Positions 16,277-25,900 of a stretch of DNA of 64,000 bases are shown piece by piece (position 1 is the first letter of the stretch; each line of letters starts with the position of its first letter). The DNA is from Paenibacillus pabuli NBRC 13638. GTDB lineage: Bacteria; Bacillota; Bacilli; Paenibacillales; Paenibacillaceae. The notes below the pieces were generated by a model, which was not told the DNA's origin, did no database searches, and worked only from the letters and a program-made list of their open reading frames with translations. The translations under genes were made by a program, and so were the position numbers. The stretch lies in NCBI RefSeq assembly GCF_001514495.1, contig NZ_BCNM01000004.1, positions 186,001 through 250,000 of the forward strand. The letters run 5' to 3'.

Positions 16277-16292
16277 ATCGAAACGTTTCGAT
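16277..16292 (+). promoter_or_regulatory. LacI operator O3 in the promoter of the phosphorylase gene
   Basis: ATCGAAACGTTTCGAT is a perfect 16-bp palindrome ending three bases before a TATACT -10 (16295-16300). A bound repressor would cover the promoter. This also shows that the coding region must start downstream, at 16320. Confidence 0.88.
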
Positions 16293-16319
16293 TTTATACT
16301 AATTGAAGGAGTGAACAGT

Positions 16320-19300
16320 ATGACAACGATGATTAATGAACCAATCCGGCTGACGGCCGGGGATTTATCCTTTACCTTTTTAAACAGTGGGGACCTGTAC
16401 CAGGCCAAGTCCGGTACGACGATGTTGAACCAGCTGCTCAGCAACCAGATCGATGGATCTTTGAACAACCTGTATCTGCGTGTACACGAGGGAGAGAACA
16501 TCAGCTCGTTCCCATTGCTCGGAGTGCATTCGAACAGCAGAGTGATCACAAGCCAAGCGCAATCCGGCAATCAACTGATCTGGGAAGGTACGGTACAGCT
16601 TGAAGGCAAAGAGCAAGGGATTGGCTATCAGATTGTGTTTACAGCCACCACGCAAGGCGTCTGGTTCTGGGATGTGAAGCTCACAGGTCAACAGCATAAC
16701 GTTGACGTGGTATATGGGCAGGATGTAGGACTTGCTGATCCAGGTGCAGTGCGCAGCAATGAGGCCTATCTGTCACAGTATATTGACCATACGGTATTCG
16801 AGGATGAAGCGAAGGGATATGTGGTATGTTCCCGTCAAAACCAGCCTCAGGGCGGTGCTTTTCCATACATGCAGCAAGGTTCCCTGACCAAGGCAGTCGG
16901 TTACTCCACAGACGGATTCCAATTCTTCGGTCTGTCCTACAAGGAAACGAACCAGCCTGAGAGCCTGAGCCATAATACACTGGCAAATGAGACGTACCAG
17001 TACGAGTTTGCTTACACGGCATTGCAATCGGAGCGCGTACACTTGGACGGGGAAGCCCAAGTGGTCTTCTACGGACTGGCGAAAGCAGATCATCCAACCG
17101 GAATCTCCGCACTGGAATTCGGGGATGAAGTGACTGCAGCATGGAACGAAGTACAAGCATTGACTATTGAGCAAGGCGAGACGTTGGAACAGGTGAAGCT
17201 GTCATCTTTCTTGGGTGAGCCGCTTGCTGCGCTTGATTTGACACAAGATGAGATTAATGATCTGTTCCCTGATCGTCATCAGGAAGAGCGTAGCGGTGAT
17301 ACCTTGTTATCCTTCTTTACGGGCAGCTATGAACATATCGTCCTGAAAGCGAAAGAATTGCTCGTAGAGCGTCCGCACGGCCATATCCTGATGAGTGGTG
17401 GCAATGTACAGCTTGGTGCGCAGGTTATTACGACGACATCGTATATGTACGGTATTTTCAACTCACAACTTGTTATTGGTAACACCAATTTTAATAAAAT
17501 GATCAGTAATGCCCGCAACGCTTTGAACGTGCCGAAGACGGCTGGACAACGCATTTATGTGGAAATGGATGGACAATATCGTCTGCTGACCATGCCTTCC
17601 CTGTTCGAGATTGGCTTCAACTATGTACGCTGGATCTACAAAACCGAGTCCGATACCATTATCGTGACCAACTACACCGGAGCACACACGACTGAAGTGA
17701 GCATGAACGTGCGCTCGACTAGTGGCAAAGCATATCGTTACCTGGTAACCAACCAGATTACGATGAATGTCAATGAATACGAGTATCCGCTGCATATGAC
17801 GCAAGATGGCCACACGCTGATCTTCAAGGCTGATGCACAAGCGATGAGTGCCGGAACGTATCCTGACCTGCAATACCGTATGTCGGTGGATGGCGCAGCT
17901 GTAAATGTTGGAGACGAAACGCTGCTGGCGAGTGGTATCCGCAGTGGATCTGCATCGCTGGTTACACTTAGTCTGGAAGAGAGTGCCGAATGGACGCTGA
18001 AGGTACAAGGCGTATTGGAAGGTCAAGCAAACGAAGCAGACGGTTCTGTCGCAGCAGGCTCCAGCCTTACTTTTGAAGAGGAAGTGCAGGCGTACCACGA
18101 ATTCTTCGCAGGTGTAATGAATGGTTTCCGTTTGTCTCGTGGTGAAGGTCAAAGTGCAGAGGATCTGTTCAAAGTGAACGCACTGGCTTGGTGGTACACA
18201 CACAACATGCTGGTTCACTACTCCGTGCCTCACGGTTTGGAGCAGTACGGCGGCGCGGCATGGGGTACTCGGGATGTATGCCAAGGTCCGGTTGAATACT
18301 TCATGGCCACGCAAAAATATGAGCAGGTTCGTGATATCATCAAAATGGTGTATACCCACCAATATGAAGATGATGGCAACTGGCCGCAATGGTTCATGTT
18401 CGACAAGTATTTTGCCATTCAGCAGGAAGAGAGCCACGGTGACATCATCGTATGGCCGCTGAAAGTGCTTGCGGATTACCTGACAGCGACTCGTGACTAT
18501 GCGATTCTGGATGAGAAAGTGCCGTATACCGTGAAGCACAGCTTCGGGTTCACGGAAGAAACGGCGACTGTATTGGATCACGCGAAAAAAGAGATCGAAT
18601 ATATCCGTTCGCACTTCCTGCACGACACATTCCTGTCTTCCTACGGGGATGGGGACTGGGATGATACGCTCCAGCCAGCCAATGCACAGCTCAAACAATA
18701 CATGGTGAGCAGCTGGACCGTTGCATTGACGTATCAGTCTGTAAATGTGCTTGCACAGGCGCTGCAACATAAGGACGCTGCATTTGCACAAGAACTGGAC
18801 GTTCTGGCTCAAGGCATCCGTGAAGACTTTAATCGTTACATGCTGGGTACAGATGTAATTCCAGGCTTCGTATACATGGAAGAAGCGGATCAGGCGAAGC
18901 TGATGCTTCACCCAACAGATACGGAGACAGGCATTCAATATCGCCTTCTGCCGATGACGCGCAGCATGATCGGTGAATTGCTGAATGCCGAACAGGCAGA
19001 GTCACATTATGCGCTGATTCGTGAGCAGTTCCTGTGCCCCGACGGGGTACGTCTGATGAATCGTCCAGCTCAATATGCAGGCGGTGTGAGCAGTCACTTC
19101 AAACGGGCAGAGCAAGCTTCCAACTTCGGTCGCGAGATCGGTTTGCAGTATGTACACGCTCATATCCGTTACGTTGAAGCAATGGCGAAGCTCGGTAAGA
19201 CGGATCAGGTGTGGAATGGTCTTGCCATGATTAACCCGGTAGGCATCGGCGAAGTTGTACCTAATGCGGAGATTCGTCAGGCGAACGCGTACTTCAGCAG

Positions 19301-19721
19301 TTCCGACGGCAAGTTCAACACGCGCTACGAGGCGCAGGAGCATTTTGATCAATTACGCAAAGGAACAGTACAGGTGAAAGGTGGATGGAGAATCTACTCC
19401 AGCGGTCCTGGAATCTACATGAACCAACTGATCTCGAACGCACTCGGCATTCGTCAGGAAGGCGGAGATCTAGTGATTGACCCGGTATTGCCAGCTGAGC
19501 TGGATGGTATGCAATTCGAATTCGAATATGCTGGAGAGCCGGTAACGTTTATCTATCATTTGAACGAAGGTTCGGTTAACCGTGTAACGGTAAACGGCAA
19601 GGACATCCGTACCGAGCAAACGGCGAACCGTTACCGTCAAGGTGGGGCTCGTATCTCGCTGGATGAGTTCAAACAAGCGCGTAATGCTTCGGAGCGCACG
19701 ATTGTTGAAATTTATATGTAA
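16320..19721 (+). CDS. 1,2-beta-oligoglucan phosphorylase (GH94)
   Basis: A 1133-residue glycoside phosphorylase, long like the Listeria and Lachnoclostridium 1,2-beta-oligoglucan phosphorylases. These enzymes split sophoro-oligosaccharides with phosphate to alpha-glucose 1-phosphate. The N-terminal half is beta-rich. The (alpha/alpha)6 barrel begins near residue 590 and contains QYGGAAWGTRDVCQGPVEYF and the general-acid region GDGDWDDTLQP (near residue 778). A beta domain closes the protein. The frame extends upstream to 16227, but that stretch holds the operator and promoter; AAGGAG precedes the ATG at 16320. There is no signal peptide, so it acts on imported sugars. No transporter gene is adjacent. 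Other GH94 specificities are possible but fit the length less well. Confidence 0.85.
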   Translation: MTTMINEPIRLTAGDLSFTFLNSGDLYQAKSGTTMLNQLLSNQIDGSLNNLYLRVHEGENISSFPLLGVHSNSRVITSQAQSGNQLIWEGTVQLEGKEQGIGYQIVFTATTQGVWFWDVKLTGQQHNVDVVYGQDVGLADPGAVRSNEAYLSQYIDHTVFEDEAKGYVVCSRQNQPQGGAFPYMQQGSLTKAVGYSTDGFQFFGLSYKETNQPESLSHNTLANETYQYEFAYTALQSERVHLDGEAQVVFYGLAKADHPTGISALEFGDEVTAAWNEVQALTIEQGETLEQVKLSSFLGEPLAALDLTQDEINDLFPDRHQEERSGDTLLSFFTGSYEHIVLKAKELLVERPHGHILMSGGNVQLGAQVITTTSYMYGIFNSQLVIGNTNFNKMISNARNALNVPKTAGQRIYVEMDGQYRLLTMPSLFEIGFNYVRWIYKTESDTIIVTNYTGAHTTEVSMNVRSTSGKAYRYLVTNQITMNVNEYEYPLHMTQDGHTLIFKADAQAMSAGTYPDLQYRMSVDGAAVNVGDETLLASGIRSGSASLVTLSLEESAEWTLKVQGVLEGQANEADGSVAAGSSLTFEEEVQAYHEFFAGVMNGFRLSRGEGQSAEDLFKVNALAWWYTHNMLVHYSVPHGLEQYGGAAWGTRDVCQGPVEYFMATQKYEQVRDIIKMVYTHQYEDDGNWPQWFMFDKYFAIQQEESHGDIIVWPLKVLADYLTATRDYAILDEKVPYTVKHSFGFTEETATVLDHAKKEIEYIRSHFLHDTFLSSYGDGDWDDTLQPANAQLKQYMVSSWTVALTYQSVNVLAQALQHKDAAFAQELDVLAQGIREDFNRYMLGTDVIPGFVYMEEADQAKLMLHPTDTETGIQYRLLPMTRSMIGELLNAEQAESHYALIREQFLCPDGVRLMNRPAQYAGGVSSHFKRAEQASNFGREIGLQYVHAHIRYVEAMAKLGKTDQVWNGLAMINPVGIGEVVPNAEIRQANAYFSSSDGKFNTRYEAQEHFDQLRKGTVQVKGGWRIYSSGPGIYMNQLISNALGIRQEGGDLVIDPVLPAELDGMQFEFEYAGEPVTFIYHLNEGSVNRVTVNGKDIRTEQTANRYRQGGARISLDEFKQARNASERTIVEIYM

Positions 19722-19756
19722 ATTTTAAATATAAGCTCGATGTTTTACTAGAGTGG

Positions 19757-19794
19757 AAGGTCATCCTCCTTAACAGGCAGGGTGACCTTTTTTT
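19757..19794 (+). terminator. Terminator after the phosphorylase gene
   Basis: An AAGGTCAtCC/GGgTGACCTT stem is followed by TTTTTT, 35 bases after the stop. It lies between two convergent genes. Confidence 0.88.
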
Positions 19795-19852
19795 ATGGTA
19801 GAGGGATCAATTGGTAAGTTGGAAGAGGAGCGGCTACGATACAAATATTCAT

Positions 19853-21124
19853 TCACCGCAAGGGAACGGCCAGCAACGTATGCAGAAGCGCATTATGGCG
19901 TATATGCTTCGTCACATAGCCTGCGTCCTCCAGCGAGCCGCACAGGCCGTCCAGCAGCGGGAAATGACGCTCCCTTATCGTTTGCAATTGGTCCTCATGA
20001 CCTGCTGCCTCAGCCTGTTGGATATACTTCTGACGGTGGGCTGCATTAGTAAACATCAGATCTGTCAGGCAGATCCGTCCACGTGCAGTTAACACTCGCT
20101 GCATCTCCTGTAACGCCAACTGCTGCTGGTCTAAGCTTAGATGATGGAAGGCGAAGCTGGATACGACAAAATCGAAGGACTGGTCGGTGAAAGGCAGCGC
20201 CAGAAAGTTGCCAAGCTTCACATGCATCTCTGGATATTTGGTGCGGCATGTGCGCAGCATCTCCCGGGATTGATCGATGGCGGTCATCGCTGCGCCGCGC
20301 TCTAACAGTTTGCCTGCCAAATTCCCCGTGCCTGTACCGATATCGAGACCTTTTTCGCCGGGCACAGGAGATATCCAGCTTGCTGTCTGTTCCAGCGCTT
20401 CTTCATAGTTGTCATACATATTGAACGATCCTGCACCTACCTCCAACTCTTCCATTCTTGATCCTGCATCTTCCGGGCGCGTTGTATCGCTGTTTGGCTT
20501 CTGTCCTGGCCAGCTATTCTTCTGGCTGCGAACTTCATTACCGTTATGTCCTGGCGAGCCTTCTTGATCTAACTCATCTGTTATTCGCATGGTTCCAGAT
20601 CCTGAACCCGTTCTGACCTGCGAAGCAGTTTCTCCAGGCATACGGTCATTCGCCGCCTGTACCCGCTGATCGTGGATGGCTGCTTGCATATCGTAATTCC
20701 AGCGGTCATGCCAGTTCTGCCGGGCTTCCCTGAGACGGCGTGCACTGTCTGCAAGATCATGCAGATGGCTGACATCCAGCGGCCCGTCCTGGCGGTTGAG
20801 ATCAATCATGCGCTGGGTTGTATCCAGCATGCGTTTGAGTTCGACCCACTGGGCATACATGACCGCCTGCTGTAACTCCAGATATTCCTCCAACCGCTGT
20901 TGATTGCCTTGATCAATCTCGCCGAGCGCTTGGGTGATATCCTGAAGCGACATCCCGATCTCGCGCAGCGCTGCAATGGTTTGCAGCCGCCAGATGTCAT
21001 TTTCGGTGTATGTACGATATCCGTTACTTGTCTGTTTGACGGGGGAGATCAGTCCTTTTTCCTCATAGAAGCGAATGGCTCTCGCCGATATGCCGAGTCT
21101 GTCCGCGGCTTCCTTGATGTTCAT
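19853..21124 (-). CDS. MerR-family regulator fused to a SAM-dependent methyltransferase
   Basis: A 423-residue two-domain protein. Residues 1-75 form a MerR winged helix (IKEAADRLGISARAIRFYEEKGLI) followed by a coiled-coil-like helix to about 130. A polar Gly/Ser/Glu-rich linker covers about 165-225. The C-terminal part (about 230-420) is a class I methyltransferase with motif I GLDIGTGTGNLAGKLLERG, DQSREML and FDFVVSSFAFHHL. The frame starts at a GTG (21133), but AAGGAGG lies 8 bases before the ATG at 21124. The methyltransferase may sense or modify the effector of the regulator. Its target is unknown; the adjacent GNAT gene is not obviously linked. Confidence 0.82.
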   Translation of the reverse strand: MNIKEAADRLGISARAIRFYEEKGLISPVKQTSNGYRTYTENDIWRLQTIAALREIGMSLQDITQALGEIDQGNQQRLEEYLELQQAVMYAQWVELKRMLDTTQRMIDLNRQDGPLDVSHLHDLADSARRLREARQNWHDRWNYDMQAAIHDQRVQAANDRMPGETASQVRTGSGSGTMRITDELDQEGSPGHNGNEVRSQKNSWPGQKPNSDTTRPEDAGSRMEELEVGAGSFNMYDNYEEALEQTASWISPVPGEKGLDIGTGTGNLAGKLLERGAAMTAIDQSREMLRTCRTKYPEMHVKLGNFLALPFTDQSFDFVVSSFAFHHLSLDQQQLALQEMQRVLTARGRICLTDLMFTNAAHRQKYIQQAEAAGHEDQLQTIRERHFPLLDGLCGSLEDAGYVTKHIRHNALLHTLLAVPLR

Positions 21125-21366
21125 CACGTACACCTCCTTGTCGATTCAGTATAAACGATGACGTTACGGAAAGGTTAAGCATTAATTTCAATCCACAGCG
21201 TGAAATTTTAGTCCGGCCTGAGGCTATGCTACAATATAAAACAAAGGAGCATGTACATCAGGATTTCATGTACAGCTGGAAAACGCTCAATAGGAAAAGA
21301 ATAGCCACGTTAGTACCGAAAGCTGCTTCGCGCAGCGTTGACTATTGCACGAAAGGTTGAATTTTT

Positions 21367-21870
21367 ATGCTTACCAGCCATACGTTTACCATTCGTCCAT
21401 CTGAGATCAAGGATGCAGCCCAACTGATGGAACTGGACGCCATGGTATGGGATAAACATACCTCCCCGGCGCCGTTGCAGTGGCGATCCAGGCAGCAATA
21501 TTTGCAGCACTGTCCTCCCGGTAGTCAGTTGATTGCCGTTCAGGGAGAGCGGGTATGTGGTTATGTGGGCTTTCATCCGGCGACAGGGATGCCTGTGAAC
21601 CGTCATGTATACGAAATTAATATCGCCGTTCATCCCCATGACCGTCGCTGTGGTATAGCTACAGCTCTGATGGATGCCATGAAGCAGCATGCTCATGAAC
21701 AAGGGATCAGCAAGCTTAGGTTGCGGGTGTTATCCAGCAATCCGGGAGCGATTACGTTTTATACACAGTGCGGATTCGTGACGGAAGGCAGATTGGTGTC
21801 GGAATTTTATATAGCAGGGCAATATGTGGACGATATTCTGATGAGTTATTTTATACAGCGAAAAGGGTAG
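21367..21870 (+). CDS. GNAT family N-acetyltransferase
   Basis: A 167-residue single-domain acetyltransferase. The acetyl-CoA pyrophosphate loop reads VHPHDRRCGIATALMDA (near residue 95), and the C-terminal strand pattern LRVLSSNPGAITFYTQCGF is characteristic. The substrate is not predictable. The start ATG has only a weak AAAGGTTGA ribosome binding site. The SDR gene follows after 26 bases, so the two are probably one operon. Confidence 0.88.
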   Translation: MLTSHTFTIRPSEIKDAAQLMELDAMVWDKHTSPAPLQWRSRQQYLQHCPPGSQLIAVQGERVCGYVGFHPATGMPVNRHVYEINIAVHPHDRRCGIATALMDAMKQHAHEQGISKLRLRVLSSNPGAITFYTQCGFVTEGRLVSEFYIAGQYVDDILMSYFIQRKG

Positions 21871-21896
21871 GATCATCCGTTGAAGGAGGACTCGTA

Positions 21897-22685
21897 ATGG
21901 ACATGGGACTTCGGGGTAAAAAGGCGCTGGTGCTTGCATCCAGTCGAGGACTGGGCAAAGCGGTAGCCGCTCAACTGGCGGCCGAAGGCGCTGACGTCAT
22001 GTTAGCCAGCCGGAGCGAAGAGAAACTAGCAGAAGTGAAACAGGAGCTCATTGCGCTCGGTGGTGGCGGATATATCGACTATTGTGCAACCGATGTGACA
22101 AGCAAGGAAGATATTGATGCTCTGATCCGCAAGACAGGCGAACGATTTGGGCAGATTGATATTCTGGTGAACAATTCAGGCGGCCCGCCTTCAGGAACAT
22201 TTGAGTCATTGACCGATGAAGATTGGGAACGTGCATTTGAATTAAATGTACTTAGCTACGTCAGACTGATTCGCGGTGCACTTCCTTATATGAAGGAAAA
22301 TGGCGGGCATATCGTAAACATTGCTTCAACTTCTGTGAAACAGCCGATCCCCGGTCTGGTTCTGTCCAATACGTTCCGTACAGGTGTGTTCGGATTGGCC
22401 AAAACCTTGTCACAGGAACTTGCACCATATGGCATTCTGATTAACACGGTAGCACCGGGACGGATCGGAACCGATCGGATACGCGAATTGGACGCTGCAC
22501 GTGCAGAGCAGAACGGAATAAGTGAGGAAGAGGTTGCCGAACAATTCCGTAAGGAAATTCCCCTGGGGCGTTATGGACAACCTGAGGAGTTTGCCAAGGC
22601 CGTTGTATTCCTTTTATCAGGAGCAAATACGTACATTACCGGTACATCTCTTGTGGTTGACGGTGGCATGGTGCGTGCACTCTAA
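21897..22685 (+). CDS. Atypical SDR-family oxidoreductase (BKR-like subgroup lacking YxxxK)
   Basis: A 262-residue Rossmann protein of the short-chain dehydrogenase fold. The cofactor loop is ASSRGLGKAVAAQL rather than TGxxxGxG. NNSGG and NIAST (catalytic-type Ser) are present. Where Tyr-x3-Lys is expected, the sequence is S-N-T-F-R, so both catalytic residues are absent. A described BKR-like SDR subgroup deviates from the standard motifs in this way; its reaction is not known to me. The longer frame from 21768 overlaps the GNAT gene. AAGGAGG before the ATG at 21897 fixes the start. Confidence 0.82.
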   Translation: MDMGLRGKKALVLASSRGLGKAVAAQLAAEGADVMLASRSEEKLAEVKQELIALGGGGYIDYCATDVTSKEDIDALIRKTGERFGQIDILVNNSGGPPSGTFESLTDEDWERAFELNVLSYVRLIRGALPYMKENGGHIVNIASTSVKQPIPGLVLSNTFRTGVFGLAKTLSQELAPYGILINTVAPGRIGTDRIRELDAARAEQNGISEEEVAEQFRKEIPLGRYGQPEEFAKAVVFLLSGANTYITGTSLVVDGGMVRAL

Positions 22686-22745
22686 GAATAAGAAGAAAAT
22701 GGATCGAGAGATCGAAGTTATACGGGTGCATAAATACGAAAAAAT

Positions 22746-22792
22746 AAAGCAGCCCCTCCTTATTATCCACGTGTTGTGGAGGAGGGGCTTTA
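22746..22792. terminator. Bidirectional terminator
   Basis: AGCCCCTCC and GGAGGGGCT arms with inner CCAC/GTGG pairs lie between convergent genes. On the minus strand the stem is followed by GCTTTATTTTTT, on the plus strand by a short T-run. Confidence 0.75.
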
Positions 22793-22920
22793 AGCGTTGA
22801 CGCCTGCATTGTGAGGGAGTGCCGCGGTGCCCCTCACCCATGTCTCAACCTCACAGATAGGGGACATCATACGGTTCCTGAATTCCTGAGTAAGATGGAA
22901 TTCAAATTATGTAAGTCTGA

Positions 22921-23469
22921 TTAGCGCAAAAGTTCCCATTCATGCTGCAGCATGCCATACACCGCATGGTTAACATAGCCCTTGGGAAGCTTCTCCGCTT
23001 GTCGAATAACGCCTTCAAGGACAAATCCAAGGCGTTCAGGGATCGCCCGGCTCCGCTTATTGTTGGTTGCTGAACGAATCTCGACACGGTTAAGATCCAG
23101 GGTAACCAGAGCGTAATCCACCAGAACGCGGCATGCACTGGTCATCAAGCCTTGACCCTCAAAACCTTTGCCAAGCCAGTATCCAATGCTGACAGAGCGG
23201 TTGGTCCAGTTAATTTCGTGGAAGCCGATGACCCCTGCCAGATCGCCTTTCAGCCATACACCTGCGGTGAAACCACCGTTCTCGGCACCCTGCTTCAACG
23301 CATTTGTAATGAAGTTTGAAGTATGCTCAATCTCGGTAACATGGTCCACCCACGGTAACCAATGTCTCAACTGATCCCGCGAGCGGTCTGTGAGTTCGAA
23401 CAACGGTTTGGTGTGCTCCATGGCAAGTGGGCGGAGTTCGGTATATTCATCCAATGAATAGGTAAACAT
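22921..23469 (-). CDS. GNAT acetyltransferase, RimJ/RimL (YdaF-like) type
   Basis: A 182-residue acetyltransferase of the ribosomal-protein/amino-terminal acetylation subfamily. It shows the N-terminal LRPLAMEHTKPLFELTDRSR pattern, GVIGFHEINWTNRSVSIGYWL, the CoA-binding GKGFEGQGLMTSACR (near residue 105) and LNRVEIRSATNNKRSRAIPERLGF. The frame continues up to 23538, overlapping the gene upstream. The ATG at 23469 has AGAAGG before it and matches the usual start of the family. It probably forms an operon with the DUF2164 gene just upstream. The target protein is unknown. Confidence 0.87.
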   Translation of the reverse strand: MFTYSLDEYTELRPLAMEHTKPLFELTDRSRDQLRHWLPWVDHVTEIEHTSNFITNALKQGAENGGFTAGVWLKGDLAGVIGFHEINWTNRSVSIGYWLGKGFEGQGLMTSACRVLVDYALVTLDLNRVEIRSATNNKRSRAIPERLGFVLEGVIRQAEKLPKGYVNHAVYGMLQHEWELLR

Positions 23470-23500
23470 GAGTGCAACCTTCTTTCTTTGAAATAATGGG

Positions 23501-23758
23501 TTATCGGGAATTTTTCGGTAGCTTGCGCTCCAATGCAAACAGGTCTTCTTCCATCGAGGCCATGCGTTGATTCACTGTAGTACGTGCGTCGCCCAGTGCC
23601 TGATTATATATGTAGGGAGCCAATTGGGTCATGAATAGATCCAGCACACCCCAAGCTGCCAGATCGCCCAATTCTTCGCCGCGTTCCTCTACGAAATACG
23701 ACTGGATGGTACGTATGGCTTCATCCTGTTGTTCTTTGGACAGTTTTAGCGTGTTCAA
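23501..23758 (-). CDS. DUF2164 family protein
   Basis: An 85-residue acidic, helical protein matching the small DUF2164 family common in Bacillota (LSKEQQDEAIRTIQSYF, and ELGDLAAWGVLDLF followed by the helix LAPYIYNQALGDA). No function is known. It starts at TTG, with AGGGAGGG seven bases upstream and no better in-frame start. It lies 31 bases before the RimJ-like acetyltransferase gene. Confidence 0.85.
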   Translation of the reverse strand: MNTLKLSKEQQDEAIRTIQSYFVEERGEELGDLAAWGVLDLFMTQLAPYIYNQALGDARTTVNQRMASMEEDLFALERKLPKNSR

Positions 23759-23907
23759 TGGGAAACCCTCCCTTTAATTTGTTTTACTATCATGCTACAT
23801 GATTCGCGCGAACCCGTCAAAATGGTTTTGGGCCTATCTTGTGTGCAGCTGATCCTGACTTTGGGGCGTTATTTATTGAACTCCTCCCCCGTTAAAGGTA
23901 TATTTAG

Positions 23908-25680
23908 ATGAAACGCATTGTAAATGCTGAAAGTTCCAATCAATTCATGAAAGGTTTGATACCTGTGGACAATCGTACAACCCCACCTAACTTTATCAAA
24001 AATATTATTACCGAAGACCTCCGGTCAGGGAAAGTCCAGGAAGTCATTACCCGTTTTCCTCCGGAACCGAACGGTTATCTGCATATCGGCCATGCCAAAG
24101 CGATTTGGATTAACTTTGCACTGGGTGGCGAATTTGGTGGCAAAACGAATCTTCGCTTCGACGATACGAACCCGGTCAAGGAAGATGTGGAGTATGTACA
24201 ATCGATCCAGGAAGACGTAAAGTGGCTCGGATACGAGTGGAGCGAGAAACGTTTTGCCTCTGATTATTTTGATGAAATGTACAAGCGTGCTGTCCTGCTG
24301 ATCCAAAAAGGCAAAGCATACATCGACGACCAAAGCGCCGACGAAATCCGCGCTATGCGTGGAACGCTCACCGAACCGGGCAAGAACAGCCCGTATCGTG
24401 ACCGCACGGTAGAAGAGAATCTCGACCTGTTCACACGGATGCGTGCAGGCGAATTCCAGAACGGTGAGAAGGTGCTGCGCGCCAAGATTGATATGGCTTC
24501 TCCGAACATCAACCTGCGTGATCCGGTCATCTACCGAATTGCTCATGCGCATCACCATAACACGGGTGACAAATGGTGCATCTACCCGATGTACGCATTC
24601 GCGCATCCGCTCGAAGATGCCATTGAAGGGGTAACCCATTCCCTCTGCTCCTTGGAGTTTGAGGATCAGCGTCCATTCTATGATTGGGTTATTGCCGAAT
24701 GTGAGATGGAGAACCAACCGCATCAATATGAGTTTGGTCGCCTGAACCTGTCGCAAATGGTGACAAGTAAACGGAAGCTGAAACTGCTCGTGGATGAAGG
24801 CCATGTGGACGGATGGGATGATCCGCGCATGCCGACGATCTCGGGTCTGCGCCGCCGGGGATATACACCGGAAGCCATTCGTGATTTCGTATTCGAAACA
24901 GGCATTTCCAAAAGTCAGGGTGTCATTGATCTGCAAACGCTGGAGCACTTTGTTCGTGAAGATCTCAAACTGAAAGCTCCGCGTACGATGGCTGTTCTGC
25001 ATCCGCTCAAAGTGGTCATTACGAATTACCCTGAAGGGGAAATCGAATGGCTCGAAGCAGAGAATAATGTGGAAAACCCGGAGATGGGCAATCGCCAAAT
25101 TCCGTTCTCCCGTGAGATTTACATTGAACAGGACGACTTCATGGAGAATCCGCCAAACAAATATTTCCGTTTGTTCCCTGGCAATGAGGTCCGTCTGAAA
25201 CATGCTTACTTTATCAAATGTAACGATGTGATTAAGGATGCCGAAGGCAATGTGACCGAAATCCATTGTACCTATGATGTGGAGACGAAGAGTGGCAGTG
25301 GGTTCACAGGGCGTAAGGTCAAAGGGACGATCCACTGGGTAGAAGCGACTCAAGCAGTTCCGGCTGAATTCCGCCTGTATGAGCCATTAATCTTGGCAGA
25401 AGCACCGGAGGCAGATGTGGAAGCGGAGATAGCAGGGGCTGAAGCTGAGGTTGTGGAAGAGCAGCCGGAGAAAACGTTCCTGGATCAACTGAATCCGAAC
25501 TCGCTTGAAGTGGTTCAAGGGTTTGTGGAGCAGGAGATGAAGGAAGCGAAAGCACAGGGTAAATTCCAGTTCTTCCGTCATGGTTACTTCAGCGTTGATC
25601 CGAAACATTCCGAGCCAGGCCGTCCGGTATTTAACCGGGTTGTATCCCTGAAAAGCTCGTTCCAACTACCAAAAGCATAA
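23908..25680 (+). CDS. glnS: Glutaminyl-tRNA synthetase
   Basis: A 590-residue class I synthetase charging tRNA-Gln directly. The HIGH motif is in [15 protein letters not shown] (near residue 50), the KMSKS-equivalent is MVTSKRK (near 288), and a two-barrel anticodon domain follows. Within the latter, residues about 490-530 form an Ala/Glu-rich acidic insertion (positions 25390-25470). Most Bacillota make Gln-tRNA by GatCAB amidation, so GlnRS points to a lineage such as Paenibacillus that acquired it. The start is uncertain: ATG 23908 has a weak AAAGG, and ATG 23947 or GTG 23965 (giving [10 protein letters not shown]) are possible. It is monocistronic with a strong terminator. Confidence 0.93.
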   Translation: MKRIVNAESSNQFMKGLIPVDNRTTPPNFIKNIITEDLRSGKVQEVITRFPPEPNGYLHIGHAKAIWINFALGGEFGGKTNLRFDDTNPVKEDVEYVQSIQEDVKWLGYEWSEKRFASDYFDEMYKRAVLLIQKGKAYIDDQSADEIRAMRGTLTEPGKNSPYRDRTVEENLDLFTRMRAGEFQNGEKVLRAKIDMASPNINLRDPVIYRIAHAHHHNTGDKWCIYPMYAFAHPLEDAIEGVTHSLCSLEFEDQRPFYDWVIAECEMENQPHQYEFGRLNLSQMVTSKRKLKLLVDEGHVDGWDDPRMPTISGLRRRGYTPEAIRDFVFETGISKSQGVIDLQTLEHFVREDLKLKAPRTMAVLHPLKVVITNYPEGEIEWLEAENNVENPEMGNRQIPFSREIYIEQDDFMENPPNKYFRLFPGNEVRLKHAYFIKCNDVIKDAEGNVTEIHCTYDVETKSGSGFTGRKVKGTIHWVEATQAVPAEFRLYEPLILAEAPEADVEAEIAGAEAEVVEEQPEKTFLDQLNPNSLEVVQGFVEQEMKEAKAQGKFQFFRHGYFSVDPKHSEPGRPVFNRVVSLKSSFQLPKA

Positions 25681-25782
25681 GGTAAAGTACAATGGTAGAA
25701 CAATAGGTAAAGTTAAAGGTTTAGGGTCAGGCTACAGGTTAGGGTTATACACCTAAGCTGTAAACTTAAATCTATAAACGTT

Positions 25783-25828
25783 AAAGGCGTCTCCAGGGCA
25801 ACAAGCCAAAGGAGACGCCTTTCTTTTT
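25783..25828 (+). terminator. Terminator of glnS
   Basis: Perfect 12-bp arms AAAGGCGTCTCC/GGAGACGCCTTT are followed by CTTTTT. Confidence 0.93.
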
Positions 25829-25900
25829 ACTACTACTCTTCTTAATCTTTTGTTTCGGTTTTTTAAACGATGATGTTACACGATAACGGAGAGGACAGAA

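Noticed and set aside
16227..16319. Upstream extension of the phosphorylase by 31 residues
   Set aside because: This stretch contains the preceding terminator end, the palindromic operator and the -10 element; the ATG at 16320 has the ribosome binding site.
17463..18938. 491-residue minus-strand open frame opposite the GH94 gene
   Set aside because: Antisense shadow with Cys/His/Arg-rich composition and no family resemblance.
24025..25353. 442-residue minus-strand open frame opposite glnS
   Set aside because: It is an antisense shadow of a highly conserved gene, with Arg/His/Phe-rich unnatural composition and no ribosome binding site.
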